The notes: generated from the sequence alone by a model not told the origin. Positions 1 through 7,800 are shown, numbered from the stretch's first letter. The stretch is 23,781 nt of DNA from Paraktedonobacter sp035294465 (GCA_035294465.1 DATGKW010000195.1:1-23781), one strand, 5' to 3'. Program-made: numbers and translations.

Positions 1-262
1 GCGTCCGAACTCACATAGACAGGGTTCAAGACGTGGTTATGGAACCACTGAAACAGTCAGTCAGGCAAGGTCTTTCCCAGATACCGATGGCGAAGCGAAA
101 CCGGGGCCCGGATACTTACTTACCCTGTTCAAAACCACACACTTATTGTACCATACTGGTTAGAAAAATGGAATTCCCAGGGACTATTTTACCGGCCCTT
201 CCCCTTGACCCCAGGTGATACGATAGGGGAGTGATTGACCTGCAAGATTGGGGAGAGCCTGC

Positions 263-1042
263 TTGGATACTACGTTAGAAGAGAAGCCGTCCTTATCGCC
301 ACCGGCCCGGAGGCCCCGCCATGTCCATAACATCACTGATCGTTTTTCGATGGCTAACACCTATTTGATCGACGATGGACGCTTGATTGTAGTTGACCCA
401 GGCTCGGCTCTTAATGTACATTTGACGCTCGATTACCTCCAACGCTATCTTCACCGTTCGCCCTCCGATATCGATATGATCGTATTAACTCACCTGCACC
501 CGGATCATACAGCTGGCGTAGAAACTTTGCGCCAGGCGTGCCACGCGCCGGTGGCCGCGTCGGTTGTCGCTCGCTATCTGGTGCAGAGGTGGCGCGGTGA
601 AAGGCCACAGGTGATGGGGCAAAGGTCCGCGAGCATAAACAACTTGCTCGACCACGCCTTAAACCAGCAGAGCAAACCGAGTGTTCTACACCACATGGAT
701 CTTTTTAGCCCCAACTACGAGCATCAGGTGCGGCTGGTCGACCTCTGGCTTGAGGACGTCATGGGCCTACCCAACCATCCCGATTGGCGCGTAATTGCCA
801 GCCCTGGCCATACGCCTGAAAGCCTCTGCCTTTACAATCCCTTTAGTTACGAATTGCTCTGCGGCGATACGGTTGTCACTATGGAAGGTGGGGCTGTTCT
901 GGTACGCGGCGGCACAAACCGTCAACAGTTAGAGGAGACATTGACCACCTTGCGCGCTTTGAGGGTTTATTATCTCTATCCCGGTCATGGCCGCCCCGTT
1001 CTCTCGCGCAAGGCACTGATAAACGCACGCGTGGAATGGTAA
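263..1042 (+). CDS. Metallo-beta-lactamase-fold hydrolase
   Basis: Likely a cytoplasmic zinc hydrolase of the MBL/glyoxalase II-like superfamily; the substrate is unknown. Counting from TTG 263, the HxHxDH metal motif is at H77, H79, D81 and H82 (THLHPDHTAG). Further ligands are H183 (SPGHTP), D202 (CGDTVV) and H242 (PGHGRP), so a complete dinuclear site is present. The N-terminal strand NTYLIDDGRLIVVDPG is typical of the fold. The 259-aa length suits a one-domain MBL protein with a helical insert around residues 105-165. The start is chosen as TTG 263 because GGGGAGAG (250-257) lies 5 nt upstream. An in-frame TTG at 248 has no Shine-Dalgarno site, and ATG 350 would remove the first strand region. 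It stands alone and converges on the FHA gene. The family is sure; the exact reaction is not. Confidence 0.88.
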   Translation: MDTTLEEKPSLSPPARRPRHVHNITDRFSMANTYLIDDGRLIVVDPGSALNVHLTLDYLQRYLHRSPSDIDMIVLTHLHPDHTAGVETLRQACHAPVAASVVARYLVQRWRGERPQVMGQRSASINNLLDHALNQQSKPSVLHHMDLFSPNYEHQVRLVDLWLEDVMGLPNHPDWRVIASPGHTPESLCLYNPFSYELLCGDTVVTMEGGAVLVRGGTNRQQLEETLTTLRALRVYYLYPGHGRPVLSRKALINARVEW

Positions 1043-1048
1043 CACGCG

Positions 1049-1072
1049 CCGCAGGAGAGGAGACATCTGCGG
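1049..1072 (+). terminator. Weak stem-loop after the MBL gene
   Basis: CCGCAG and CTGCGG form a 6-bp perfect stem with a 12-nt loop, starting 7 nt after the MBL stop codon and followed by only two T residues. It lies between two convergent genes. The position suits a terminator, but the stem is short and a real T tract is lacking. Confidence 0.25.
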
Positions 1073-1120
1073 TTCGCTTGCGCGCCAGCTCCGTCAACGC
1101 TGCGGTGTCTGCTCACAAAC

Positions 1121-2263
1121 TCATACATCCGTATGTGGTGTGATGCCTCCACCCTCCTCGTTCGTTTTCGCCTTACTGGGTAAGCGCAGGGCGAAAGGCA
1201 GGTGGAACGATGCCTCTGGGGGCGAAGCGGGTGGAATGATTGGTGTAACCTGCTCTTCCGGTATCGGGACATGTTCTAAGGTCTCCAACCCGGAGATGTC
1301 TACCTCTTTTCCCTCAAACGCGATGCCCCGCCCAGGGATTGGAGAAGAGGCAAGCTCTTGAAGCTGATCAAGTGCCACAGTTGGGTTAGAAGCATTTTTG
1401 CTTTCTGAGGGACGCCTGGGAGCGGACCTGTCAGGCGTGGTTCTGGTTAAAGCGGCCCGGCGCAGGTGAGGGAGGAGAGGATCGTCCATCTCGCTCACTG
1501 CTGCCGGGCGTTCGGCACATTTCAGCAGAAAACGCAGGCTGCCGATCTCCACTTCATCGCCGTGCTTCATCGGCAGCGAAGAGCGAACGCGCCGCCCATT
1601 GAGCGATACGCCATTCAGGCTGTTGCAATCGGTGAGATAGATCTGCCCTTTCTCCCAGGCAAGCTCGGCATGGTAGCGCGAGATGGTATCGTCATCCAGC
1701 CAGACATCGTTATCCTCTTCGCGCCCAATCGAGACAATAGAGCGCTTGAGCGCCAGTTCCTGGCCCGTAAATTTGCCACTGCGGTACACCAACCAGCCCC
1801 AGGGCTGATCGGCGCTGTAGACAAACGGTGCCGGTGCGCCGGGTTGACGCCTGGGCGGATGTGCATCAATGGCCACAGCAGGAGCACGCGTTGTATGCTT
1901 GCGCTGGCCGGGGATGCGCCCGGCAGTGCTGGAATCGCGTGGTCTGGCAAACAGACAGTAAGCTGCCATGCTTCCAAGCGGCGTGACCCAGCCCCAGAGG
2001 GTTATGTAGACCAGCACCAGCCCGATTTCCAGGCGAGAGAGCGCGGCCTGCTGGATGCCGAAGCGGAGGTTAAACCAGAGCACTGCCAGCAGCAGCAGGA
2101 GCGCCGAACCAACCGAAGATACAATGGTTATGGCCAGCTCCCGTGTTGTTCCGCGTTTGCACAGCGTCGTGTAAAGAGCGCTGACGGCGATAGCCAGCAT
2201 GCAGCAAGCCAGGCCACCATAGCAGCCATAACTAAACCAGGTAGGAAAATCGATTGTGCTCAC
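1121..2263 (-). CDS. Membrane-anchored FHA-domain protein
   Basis: A 380-aa membrane protein with a cytoplasmic phosphothreonine-recognition module. Three hydrophobic segments (about residues 9-31, 44-64 and 78-106) are followed by a Pro/Arg-rich linker and an FHA domain at about 157-248. The FHA hallmarks are intact: GR at 180-181, SRYH at 195-198 and SLNG at 215-218, followed by LNGRRV and GDEVEIG. The C-terminal ~130 residues are low-complexity and Pro-rich, with no recognised domain. The start is GTG 2263, preceded by GGGGAGGGGAG at good spacing. It begins only 17 bp after the transglutaminase-like gene, so the two are probably co-transcribed. FHA domains bind phosphothreonine on partners, so a Ser/Thr kinase substrate is the likely ligand; no kinase is in the window. 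Confidence 0.88.
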   Translation of the reverse strand: MSTIDFPTWFSYGCYGGLACCMLAIAVSALYTTLCKRGTTRELAITIVSSVGSALLLLLAVLWFNLRFGIQQAALSRLEIGLVLVYITLWGWVTPLGSMAAYCLFARPRDSSTAGRIPGQRKHTTRAPAVAIDAHPPRRQPGAPAPFVYSADQPWGWLVYRSGKFTGQELALKRSIVSIGREEDNDVWLDDDTISRYHAELAWEKGQIYLTDCNSLNGVSLNGRRVRSSLPMKHGDEVEIGSLRFLLKCAERPAAVSEMDDPLLPHLRRAALTRTTPDRSAPRRPSESKNASNPTVALDQLQELASSPIPGRGIAFEGKEVDISGLETLEHVPIPEEQVTPIIPPASPPEASFHLPFALRLPSKAKTNEEGGGITPHTDV

Positions 2264-2280
2264 AGTCTCCCCTCCCCGGT

Positions 2281-3366
2281 TTAAAGCATCGGTCCGATAC
2301 CTTGCTGGCGCGCGCTGCTAATCAAAATAGTGTCTACCAGGTGCCCGACATTCTGCTGGTACTCACTATCTGCCGCGATATTGGCAGAATCGCCAGCCAC
2401 TCCATTGTTCACCTGTACGGCGTCCCAATATTCAAACTGGCTATCGTTGGGCGTGACAGCTACCCCCAGAAAGGCGTGGCCTGGAATGATCACCATCTCG
2501 GCATGCAAGCCAATGCTCTCCACCGCCGAAGCCAGCAGCAAAGTCAGTTCTACGCACATGCCGCTATGCTGCTGCAAGACTTCTGCGGGCAGTTTGATCT
2601 GTTGCAGGGCTACGCTCGTGTCGCCAGGGCCGCTATATGGCACGCCGGCCTGCACATAGCGCATGTGATAATCCAGGCGCAGCGCGTCAAAGATCGCATC
2701 CACCTGGTCGCGTACCGCTCGCGGGGTTGCCTTATTATACCCTACCATTGCGGTCGGCGCGGGCACGGGCTGAATCGCCAGATGATTAGCAGCCAGAGCA
2801 ACTAGCTGGGTAATCGCCGGATCGTCGGGAGTCACCCAGGCCGCGATGAGCAAGCGATTGCTCGCCATCCACTGCATGAGCCAGCGAGAATGGAGCAATA
2901 GCGGACTATCGTTGAGATAATACTCATGACCGGCAGTATCGGTCACACGCACCTGCACCAATGTATTTCTATCGGCCGTCAACTGGCGTAAGACCTGACT
3001 GCTGAGTAGAGGCGGGATAAAATCGGTTGTCTGCATCCTGGAAGATGCGCTTACCGTGTGTATTTCGACCTGGCTGAATCCCTGGATGCTCAAGCCGATG
3101 AGCAGCGCTAATGAACTCTCGCTGCTGTACTGAACAGTAAACAGGGTGGTATGGTTCTCTACGTCAGAGGGATAATACGCGCTAAAAATGGCGAGGGGAC
3201 TTTTCACGCAGATGTGTACGGGCGCCTGACCGCCGCAATGCTCCTGGCTGGCCAGGCTGCTCTGTTGGTAGCGTGCGTAGGCGCGCAGGCCCCCCACGAC
3301 ATAACTACCCGCCAGGCTCATCAGGAACGCCAGAATGAGGAACAGCATTATCAGTTTTGTGCGCAT
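2281..3366 (-). CDS. Transglutaminase-like cysteine-protease-fold protein, membrane-anchored
   Basis: A 361-aa protein with one N-terminal hydrophobic segment (about residues 4-26; signal anchor or uncleaved signal), so the remainder is probably extracytoplasmic. The C-terminal third has the transglutaminase-like core: Cys in SGMCVEL (C271), His in IIPGHAFLG (H297) and Asp in FEYWDAV (D315), in the order and spacing of the Cys-His-Asp triad. The middle region (about 65-200) has no recognised domain. Known families with this core act as transglutaminases, proteases or peptidoglycan-linked enzymes; the reaction here cannot be told. The start is ATG 3366 with a weak upstream GGTGA. It is the first gene of a two-gene operon with the FHA protein and diverges from the toxin cassette. 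Confidence 0.8.
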   Translation of the reverse strand: MRTKLIMLFLILAFLMSLAGSYVVGGLRAYARYQQSSLASQEHCGGQAPVHICVKSPLAIFSAYYPSDVENHTTLFTVQYSSESSLALLIGLSIQGFSQVEIHTVSASSRMQTTDFIPPLLSSQVLRQLTADRNTLVQVRVTDTAGHEYYLNDSPLLLHSRWLMQWMASNRLLIAAWVTPDDPAITQLVALAANHLAIQPVPAPTAMVGYNKATPRAVRDQVDAIFDALRLDYHMRYVQAGVPYSGPGDTSVALQQIKLPAEVLQQHSGMCVELTLLLASAVESIGLHAEMVIIPGHAFLGVAVTPNDSQFEYWDAVQVNNGVAGDSANIAADSEYQQNVGHLVDTILISSARQQGIGPML

Positions 3367-3411
3367 GTCTTTGTCACCAATCGCGGCGTGAAGGCCCCTG
3401 ACTTCCCATCA

Positions 3412-3454
3412 CCGAGAGGAAGCGCCTTCTCAGGCGTGGGGCGCTTGACCTCGG
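3412..3454 (-). other. Interrupted stem-loop in the leader of the transglutaminase-FHA operon
   Basis: CCGAG (3412-3416) pairs with CTCGG (3450-3454), and AAGCGCC (3420-3426) pairs with GGCGCTT (3440-3446). The two stems are separated by a symmetrical 3x3 internal loop and capped by a 13-nt loop. It lies between the proposed promoter and the start codon, so the 5' untranslated RNA would carry it. Its function is unknown. Confidence 0.4.
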
Positions 3455-3496
3455 AACGTGCCCGCCATGCCTCTCCTCTTGAGGGGTTTTCTGCTA

Positions 3497-3525
3497 ACTA
3501 TATCATGCTGTTTCACAGGCGGCAA
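3497..3525 (-). promoter_or_regulatory. Sigma70-type promoter for the transglutaminase-FHA operon
   Basis: On the minus strand, TTGCCG (3520-3525) and TATAGT (3497-3502) are separated by exactly 17 bp. That is 4/6 and 5/6 matches to the -35 and -10 consensus. The predicted transcript would have a leader of about 120 nt before the start at 3366. Confidence 0.5.
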
Positions 3526-3654
3526 ACCCGGCGGGACTTGTGGGCCATCGCAGGTCTTCTCAGTGATCTGGTGGGTAGCATGCAGAATGAACAACGAGAG
3601 ATATGATAGGTACAAAATGATACTTCTGTTATTTCTTTTTCGCGGAAATTTCGG

Positions 3655-3660
3655 TACAAT
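3655..3660 (+). promoter_or_regulatory. Candidate -10 element for the toxin cassette
   Basis: TACAAT matches the -10 consensus at 5/6 and sits about 95 nt upstream of the first cassette gene in an AT-rich stretch. The hexamer 17 bp upstream (TTTCTT) is a poor -35, so the promoter is tentative and may need an activator. Confidence 0.3.
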
Positions 3661-3755
3661 AAAGCTCAAGATGACATATATAAGCGCTTGAAGACCGATC
3701 TATTGCCTACGTTTGCAATACCAGGCCATTTTGAAAATGAAGAAGGAGAAAAACC

Positions 3756-4166
3756 ATGCCGATAGCACCGCCTCCAGAGAACCAGGGCTCAGCCGATGAT
3801 ATCATTTCTTACCCTACCGATCTCATGAGCGAAGTCGCCCTGACTATTCTTCAGCGCACCCAGCAAGCCATGCAAAACCACCAGCAAGCCTGGCAGGCCA
3901 TCCAGCGCTGGATTGAGGAAAGCGCACCCAAGTTCAGTCAACTGGGTGTTGGCCTCATCGATGTTCGTCCCTATCTTACCAATGTTCTGGTCCCCCATGC
4001 TCAACGCTTGCAAGCTTCGTACGAGTGGCAATGGAACGCCGCCCAGACCCTGGTGAGCGCGATTGAACAGATCCGCACAACCGACCAGAATATAGCGCGG
4101 AGCTTTACGCCGGAGACTTCTACCGCCGGAAATCTGTCCTCCCATGGAAAAGGGCTAGCCAGGTAG
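3756..4166 (+). CDS. Small all-helical protein, putative ESX/WXG100-like secretion partner
   Basis: A 136-aa protein rich in Gln, Ala and aromatic residues, with no signal peptide or membrane segment. Two long amphipathic helices are likely (about 24-55 and 66-113), the second containing WQWNAAQ. This size and helical-hairpin character resemble WXG100/ESX-type partners of type VII-like effectors, but no canonical central WXG motif is clear, so the assignment is structural inference. The start ATG 3756 has a strong GAAGGAG 7 nt upstream. It is followed after 30 bp by the nuclease-toxin gene, probably in one transcript. In type VII systems such small proteins act as co-secreted chaperones for the downstream toxin. 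It could equally be an unrelated small cytoplasmic protein. Confidence 0.6.
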   Translation: MPIAPPPENQGSADDIISYPTDLMSEVALTILQRTQQAMQNHQQAWQAIQRWIEESAPKFSQLGVGLIDVRPYLTNVLVPHAQRLQASYEWQWNAAQTLVSAIEQIRTTDQNIARSFTPETSTAGNLSSHGKGLAR

Positions 4167-4196
4167 CCAGTCCAACAGAAAAAAGGAGGGAACTTC

Positions 4197-5735
4197 ATGG
4201 TTGATGCCACTATCAGCGCCTTTATTCAAGCGCTGCAAGAGAACCTGATCGCGCCTTTACAACAAATCCCGGTAGCCCAGCTCAAGCTACTGGATACCAC
4301 CCACGATCAGAGCGTGGTAGACCTGCAGAATGTCATGGGACAACTCTACGCACCTCCCGATCCCTTTCAGGGCAAGGCATCAGATATGCTGGCCGTCGCA
4401 CTGGAGGACTACTACGCTGCTGAAAACAGACTGAGCACCTACGTCACTGATGAGATTTCCGAGCGCATCTCCTGCTTCATCCAGGCATGCCAGCAAGTAG
4501 TCAGCGAACTGGAAACCCAAATCAAAGCGCTGCAAGCGTCCGATCCAACGGTCATGGCCGCCAGTACGCTTGTTGCGGGCGAGACCGTCGATCTCATGGG
4601 GCCAGACGAGTCACCGATAGTTCCCATCGCACAGTTGGTGGTTGTAGGACTCGCCGGTGCAGCATACATTGTAGGGGAAGTCAAGCAGCTAGCGCAGGTC
4701 GAGCAAATATGTGCTATTGTACGCCAGTGGGAGGCCACAATGAACGAGCTGGCAGCCCAGCCCGAACCCACCCTGCCACCCAGCCTAGATTTGTCGCAGA
4801 GTGTGGTTGTCGATATGGCGGGCATGAACGGCCTCTCTCCCGAGCAGCAGCGAGAAGTAAATGACGCTATCTCACGGTTGACCAGCCTGGGATATTCGGT
4901 CGATTATTCCGAGATAGAAGCGCTGGTCAGGGCAGGGTATCAGTTCTCCGATGTTGTAGCAGCTATTCTCCAAAGTGGAAGCTTTGCTGTGTTCAATGAT
5001 ACTGCTGTAGTCAGCATGATGAAACAGTTGACTAATGCACAACAACTGAAGATGGTTGCCATCGTGGAGGCGTATCGCAAGACACATCCTGATCTGACTT
5101 CTCATCAGGTGTACAATTATCTCCGTTACACGCAGATGAAAAGTCAGCTGATAAGTTTAATGGATGACATTTCGGGAAAGAACCCCAGCAATCCTATTGC
5201 TCAGACAATTGCCACGATGTATCCAGCGAACGTATTGGCTTTAGTCGTACGCCTACAGCAGAAAGTGGGAAACAATTTATTATCTATTACCGATCCTTTC
5301 ACGGTAACAGATAATAAATTGGATGGATGGTATCACAATCTGACAGGCGCATGGGGAGAATGGGCGATCATTCAAGACTATTATAAACAAGGGAAGCTGG
5401 TCAACTTCTCAGCCCCGACTACTGGTGGGGAGGTTGATATTCAGATCTCGGAAAGCGGAGTAACAAAATGGGTAGAGGTCAAAAACGTTCAGAATCTGAA
5501 CAACGCCTGGAGTAAAGCTTTGCAACAGGCCAAGAATCTTGTAGTAAACAATGGTGCAAAGGATGTAATCCTTCAGTTTCCCCAACAAGATGCGTCCACT
5601 GGTCCCAGTCCACAGCAGATGAATAACCTAACTCAGTTGAGGAAAGCCTATCCTGGGGTCAATTTTGAGATCAGGTACGGACCATCCATTCCTTTTGATC
5701 CGCCTGCTAATAATTGGGGTACATATATACCATGA
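4197..5735 (+). CDS. Putative polymorphic toxin: ESX/LXG-like N-terminus with C-terminal PD-(D/E)XK nuclease domain
   Basis: A 512-aa modular protein. Residues 1-115 are helical with an FQG turn (PPDPFQGKASDML, 53-65) that resembles the WXG turn of ESX/LXG proteins. Residues 140-160 form one hydrophobic segment. A helical middle follows (about 213-360), then a restriction-endonuclease-like domain. Candidate catalytic residues of the nuclease are E388 (GEWAII), D414 (GEVDIQI), E427 and K429 (WVEVKN) and Q444 (ALQQAKN), in the order and spacing of a PD-(D/E)XK active site. The predicted action is DNA (or RNA) cleavage in a target cell. ATG 4197 follows AAGGAGGG. The 3' part is more AT-rich: 35% GC in 5281-5340 against 55% in 4321-4380, as expected for an exchangeable toxin tip. 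The nuclease fold is fairly sure; delivery by a type VII-like route is inferred. Confidence 0.75.
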   Translation: MVDATISAFIQALQENLIAPLQQIPVAQLKLLDTTHDQSVVDLQNVMGQLYAPPDPFQGKASDMLAVALEDYYAAENRLSTYVTDEISERISCFIQACQQVVSELETQIKALQASDPTVMAASTLVAGETVDLMGPDESPIVPIAQLVVVGLAGAAYIVGEVKQLAQVEQICAIVRQWEATMNELAAQPEPTLPPSLDLSQSVVVDMAGMNGLSPEQQREVNDAISRLTSLGYSVDYSEIEALVRAGYQFSDVVAAILQSGSFAVFNDTAVVSMMKQLTNAQQLKMVAIVEAYRKTHPDLTSHQVYNYLRYTQMKSQLISLMDDISGKNPSNPIAQTIATMYPANVLALVVRLQQKVGNNLLSITDPFTVTDNKLDGWYHNLTGAWGEWAIIQDYYKQGKLVNFSAPTTGGEVDIQISESGVTKWVEVKNVQNLNNAWSKALQQAKNLVVNNGAKDVILQFPQQDASTGPSPQQMNNLTQLRKAYPGVNFEIRYGPSIPFDPPANNWGTYIP

Positions 5736-5774
5736 GGTGAGTGTTTTCAAGCATGAAAACAAAGGAGCAAAGTT

Positions 5775-6425
5775 ATGACAGATTTGGTTGGGGGTTACAT
5801 CCTGTTTCCGCCCGGTTTGAAGCGCTCAGACTTGATCACATTGACGTTGCAGGCTATGGAGCTTGCTCCTGGGGAGTTTGAAGTGAGACTCCCGGAAGAT
5901 GGGCTTCCTCGCCTCCCAGAAGATGGGTATCCCTTTCGAACTGAGAAACCGGTTGAGCGAGCCTTGGCGCTCCTTGCTCAGGAAGAGAGTGGAGTGATCG
6001 AGGGAAAGGGAGAAAAAGAGTTTGAAACATACTGGTTCGAACCTGCTATCGCGTTAGCTCCGGTTGTTAACATTTGGGTGAGCGATAGCGCGATGTTTTA
6101 CGATACACAGGCCAAGCGGGTGGAGGACTTTGCCCGGCGCTGGCCACACCTGTGCGAGCAAGGACAGGCCGTCTTTGGCTACTTTAGCCCGTTTGAGCAC
6201 ATGTTTGATCGAGATTACCTGGCACAACGGATCGTTCCTGCTCTGGAGCGTGGGGATTTAGTCGAACTGATGGCAACTGATTGTAACTGGCTGATCTATC
6301 TGGGGCCAGAGTTGGCACAGCGCTGGCGGCAGGAACAGACGCCTTTTCCCTCACCGCCGCTTCTTTCGCTCGATCTACCTTCTGGGGCGCACTTTTTCCG
6401 TATGCGGACTGAGGTATTTGCCTAG
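5775..6425 (+). CDS. Unrecognised protein, candidate immunity protein for the upstream nuclease
   Basis: A 216-aa protein with no signal peptide or membrane helix and many acidic and aromatic residues, so probably a soluble cytoplasmic protein. I do not recognise a family. A short internal duplication is visible, LPEDG repeated at about residues 40-44 and 48-52. ATG 5775 is preceded by AAGGAGC at good spacing. The gene lies 39 bp after the nuclease-toxin gene and is closed by a strong terminator, so it completes a three-gene cassette. A small acidic gene immediately 3' of a polymorphic toxin is normally its immunity protein, and that is the basis of the proposal. It could also be an unrelated enzyme or regulator. 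Confidence 0.6.
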   Translation: MTDLVGGYILFPPGLKRSDLITLTLQAMELAPGEFEVRLPEDGLPRLPEDGYPFRTEKPVERALALLAQEESGVIEGKGEKEFETYWFEPAIALAPVVNIWVSDSAMFYDTQAKRVEDFARRWPHLCEQGQAVFGYFSPFEHMFDRDYLAQRIVPALERGDLVELMATDCNWLIYLGPELAQRWRQEQTPFPSPPLLSLDLPSGAHFFRMRTEVFA

Positions 6426-6460
6426 TGCTAAATTCCTTTCTTTGCCCTTTCCATTCACTG

Positions 6461-6497
6461 AACTGCTGCTTCCCAGCAAGCCGGGAAGCAGCAGTTT
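6461..6497 (+). terminator. Rho-independent-type terminator of the toxin cassette
   Basis: AACTGCTGCTTCCC (6461-6474) and GGGAAGCAGCAGTT (6483-6496) form a perfect 14-bp stem with an 8-nt loop. The stem ends in TTT and then AT-rich sequence. It lies 36 bp after the stop codon of the candidate immunity gene. Confidence 0.7.
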
Positions 6498-6585
6498 ACA
6501 TTGAAAACGAGCAGACATACTCTAAATGACCTGGCCCATTCAGGCTATCTATCTGACAAATAAATAAATAGTTCTTAGAAAAAGA

Positions 6586-6594
6586 TGCTATAAT
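6586..6594 (+). promoter_or_regulatory. Extended -10 promoter for the membrane protein gene
   Basis: TGCTATAAT is a perfect extended -10 (TGnTATAAT) in an AT-rich region. No good -35 lies at 16-18 bp, as is usual for extended -10 promoters. The predicted start of transcription is near 6601, leaving a leader of about 78 nt before ATG 6679. Confidence 0.5.
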
Positions 6595-6678
6595 TTTCAT
6601 GATTTATTCTGAAAAGTGAACCCCACTTTAACATATTCCAGGTAATCCAGAGCAGAGAAAAAATGGGAGGTTCTTTTT

Positions 6679-7800
6679 ATGCAAAATATCTCTTCTCGTC
6701 CGGCATCCGAGGGGCAACAATGGAACACCGATGAGGTCATTGGGCAAGAGCCTGAGCAAGGCGGCGCGCTTCAATGGTGGTATACCTTGACGGCTCCGCC
6801 TCCCGTTGCAGGAGGCGGGAGTTTCGTCCAGCGCGAAGCAGAGCGTAAAGCCCGTTCATTAAGTAGTGTTGCAGCTTTCTTCCTGTGCGTGTTGCTGCTC
6901 TTTCTACCAGCATGTTTCTTCATGGGTACAATTATTATTTTCGCTGATAGTATCGCCATAGTTGGTACACTGATCGGGCTGGTCGTCAATCGGTTGGGTG
7001 GCACCAGAGCTGCCGGAATTATCATTGTGCTTGGCGCAGAGATAGCACTGGGGGTAGCTATTCTCCTGAAAGGCCCCTTCCAACCAGCAGATATCCAGCT
7101 CTATGATTTATACGCTTTGATTATTTTGCTCGTAGCTTCGCTGCTCCCGCCCCGCGCTCTTTTCCTCTTTGCAGCAGCCCATTCTGCATTTATTATCGTA
7201 GAATTGTATATTCATCCAGATGTGCCAGCTCTGGCCCAGAATCTGCAACCCCAGGCGCAACTATTGCCGGCTATTGTGCGCTCGGTGGGCCTCCAATTGC
7301 TCGGTTCTACTGTGGCTTACGTCTGGGTAAGAAGCGCCACGCGAGCTATTGAACGGGCAAACCGAGCGGAGATGGTGGCAGCGCTTGAGCATACGATTGC
7401 TCAAGAACGCGCTTCCAGTGAGCAAGCGAAGCAGGAATTAGAGGAAAGTATCCAGATGCTTATTCAGGCCCAGATGGCGGCTACAAAAGGGCAGATGACG
7501 AATCAGCTTCCCTACCCTCCCGCGAAGGTTCTCTGGCCTCTGGTTGGCGCAATGAATTTGCTCTGGACCCGCTTCCAACGGTCGCAGCAGATAGAGCGTG
7601 AACATCAGCATCTACAGCAAATGATCTCTTCCTACATCCAGGTCGTGCAGAAAGACAGGTATGCGTCACTCCCACTCGCCCAAACGGGGACGATCCTTGA
7701 CCAGCTTATTCTCGCTGCCCAACCATCACGTAGCCGCGAGATGCAGCAGGATGTTTTCCACTCCGACAGCTTCCGCAAGACAGGGCAGCCCAGGGAATGA
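6679..7800 (+). CDS. Orphan membrane protein with coiled-coil tail
   Basis: A 373-aa integral membrane protein of unknown function. A hydrophilic N-terminus (1-60) is followed by about six hydrophobic segments (about 62-80, 82-104, 111-131, 143-157, 159-177 and 195-217). A charged helical region (about 222-270) likely forms a coiled coil, and a second helical stretch runs over about 283-325. The layout resembles the sensor half of a membrane histidine kinase or adenylate cyclase, with a signalling helix but no catalytic output domain. The last ~45 residues look disordered. ATG 6679 is preceded by GGGAGG at 8-nt spacing. It is apparently monocistronic, with its own extended -10 promoter. No kinase, receiver or DNA-binding motif is visible. 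Confidence 0.7.
   Translation: MQNISSRPASEGQQWNTDEVIGQEPEQGGALQWWYTLTAPPPVAGGGSFVQREAERKARSLSSVAAFFLCVLLLFLPACFFMGTIIIFADSIAIVGTLIGLVVNRLGGTRAAGIIIVLGAEIALGVAILLKGPFQPADIQLYDLYALIILLVASLLPPRALFLFAAAHSAFIIVELYIHPDVPALAQNLQPQAQLLPAIVRSVGLQLLGSTVAYVWVRSATRAIERANRAEMVAALEHTIAQERASSEQAKQELEESIQMLIQAQMAATKGQMTNQLPYPPAKVLWPLVGAMNLLWTRFQRSQQIEREHQHLQQMISSYIQVVQKDRYASLPLAQTGTILDQLILAAQPSRSREMQQDVFHSDSFRKTGQPRE

Larger units (their letters stand above)
3367..3755. other. Divergent intergenic region, no gene seen
   Basis: This 389-bp gap separates the minus-strand transglutaminase-FHA operon from the plus-strand toxin cassette. It holds the minus-strand promoter and leader stem-loop, and a weaker candidate plus-strand -10 element. 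The right half (from about 3590) is clearly AT-richer than the left. Short open frames exist, but none has a convincing start or protein-like sequence. Confidence 0.6.

Noticed and set aside
33..218. 61-codon open frame at the left end
   Set aside because: GTG start without a ribosome site, protein of random composition, no family features. The first 262 bp show only a small GTGGTT/AACCAC hairpin and no convincing promoter.
1466..2284. 272-codon plus-strand frame over the FHA gene
   Set aside because: Antisense shadow of a gene with an intact FHA domain; no start signal and no recognisable domain.
3151..3606. 151-codon plus-strand frame across the transglutaminase start and leader
   Set aside because: Overlaps a supported gene and its promoter; composition is not protein-like.
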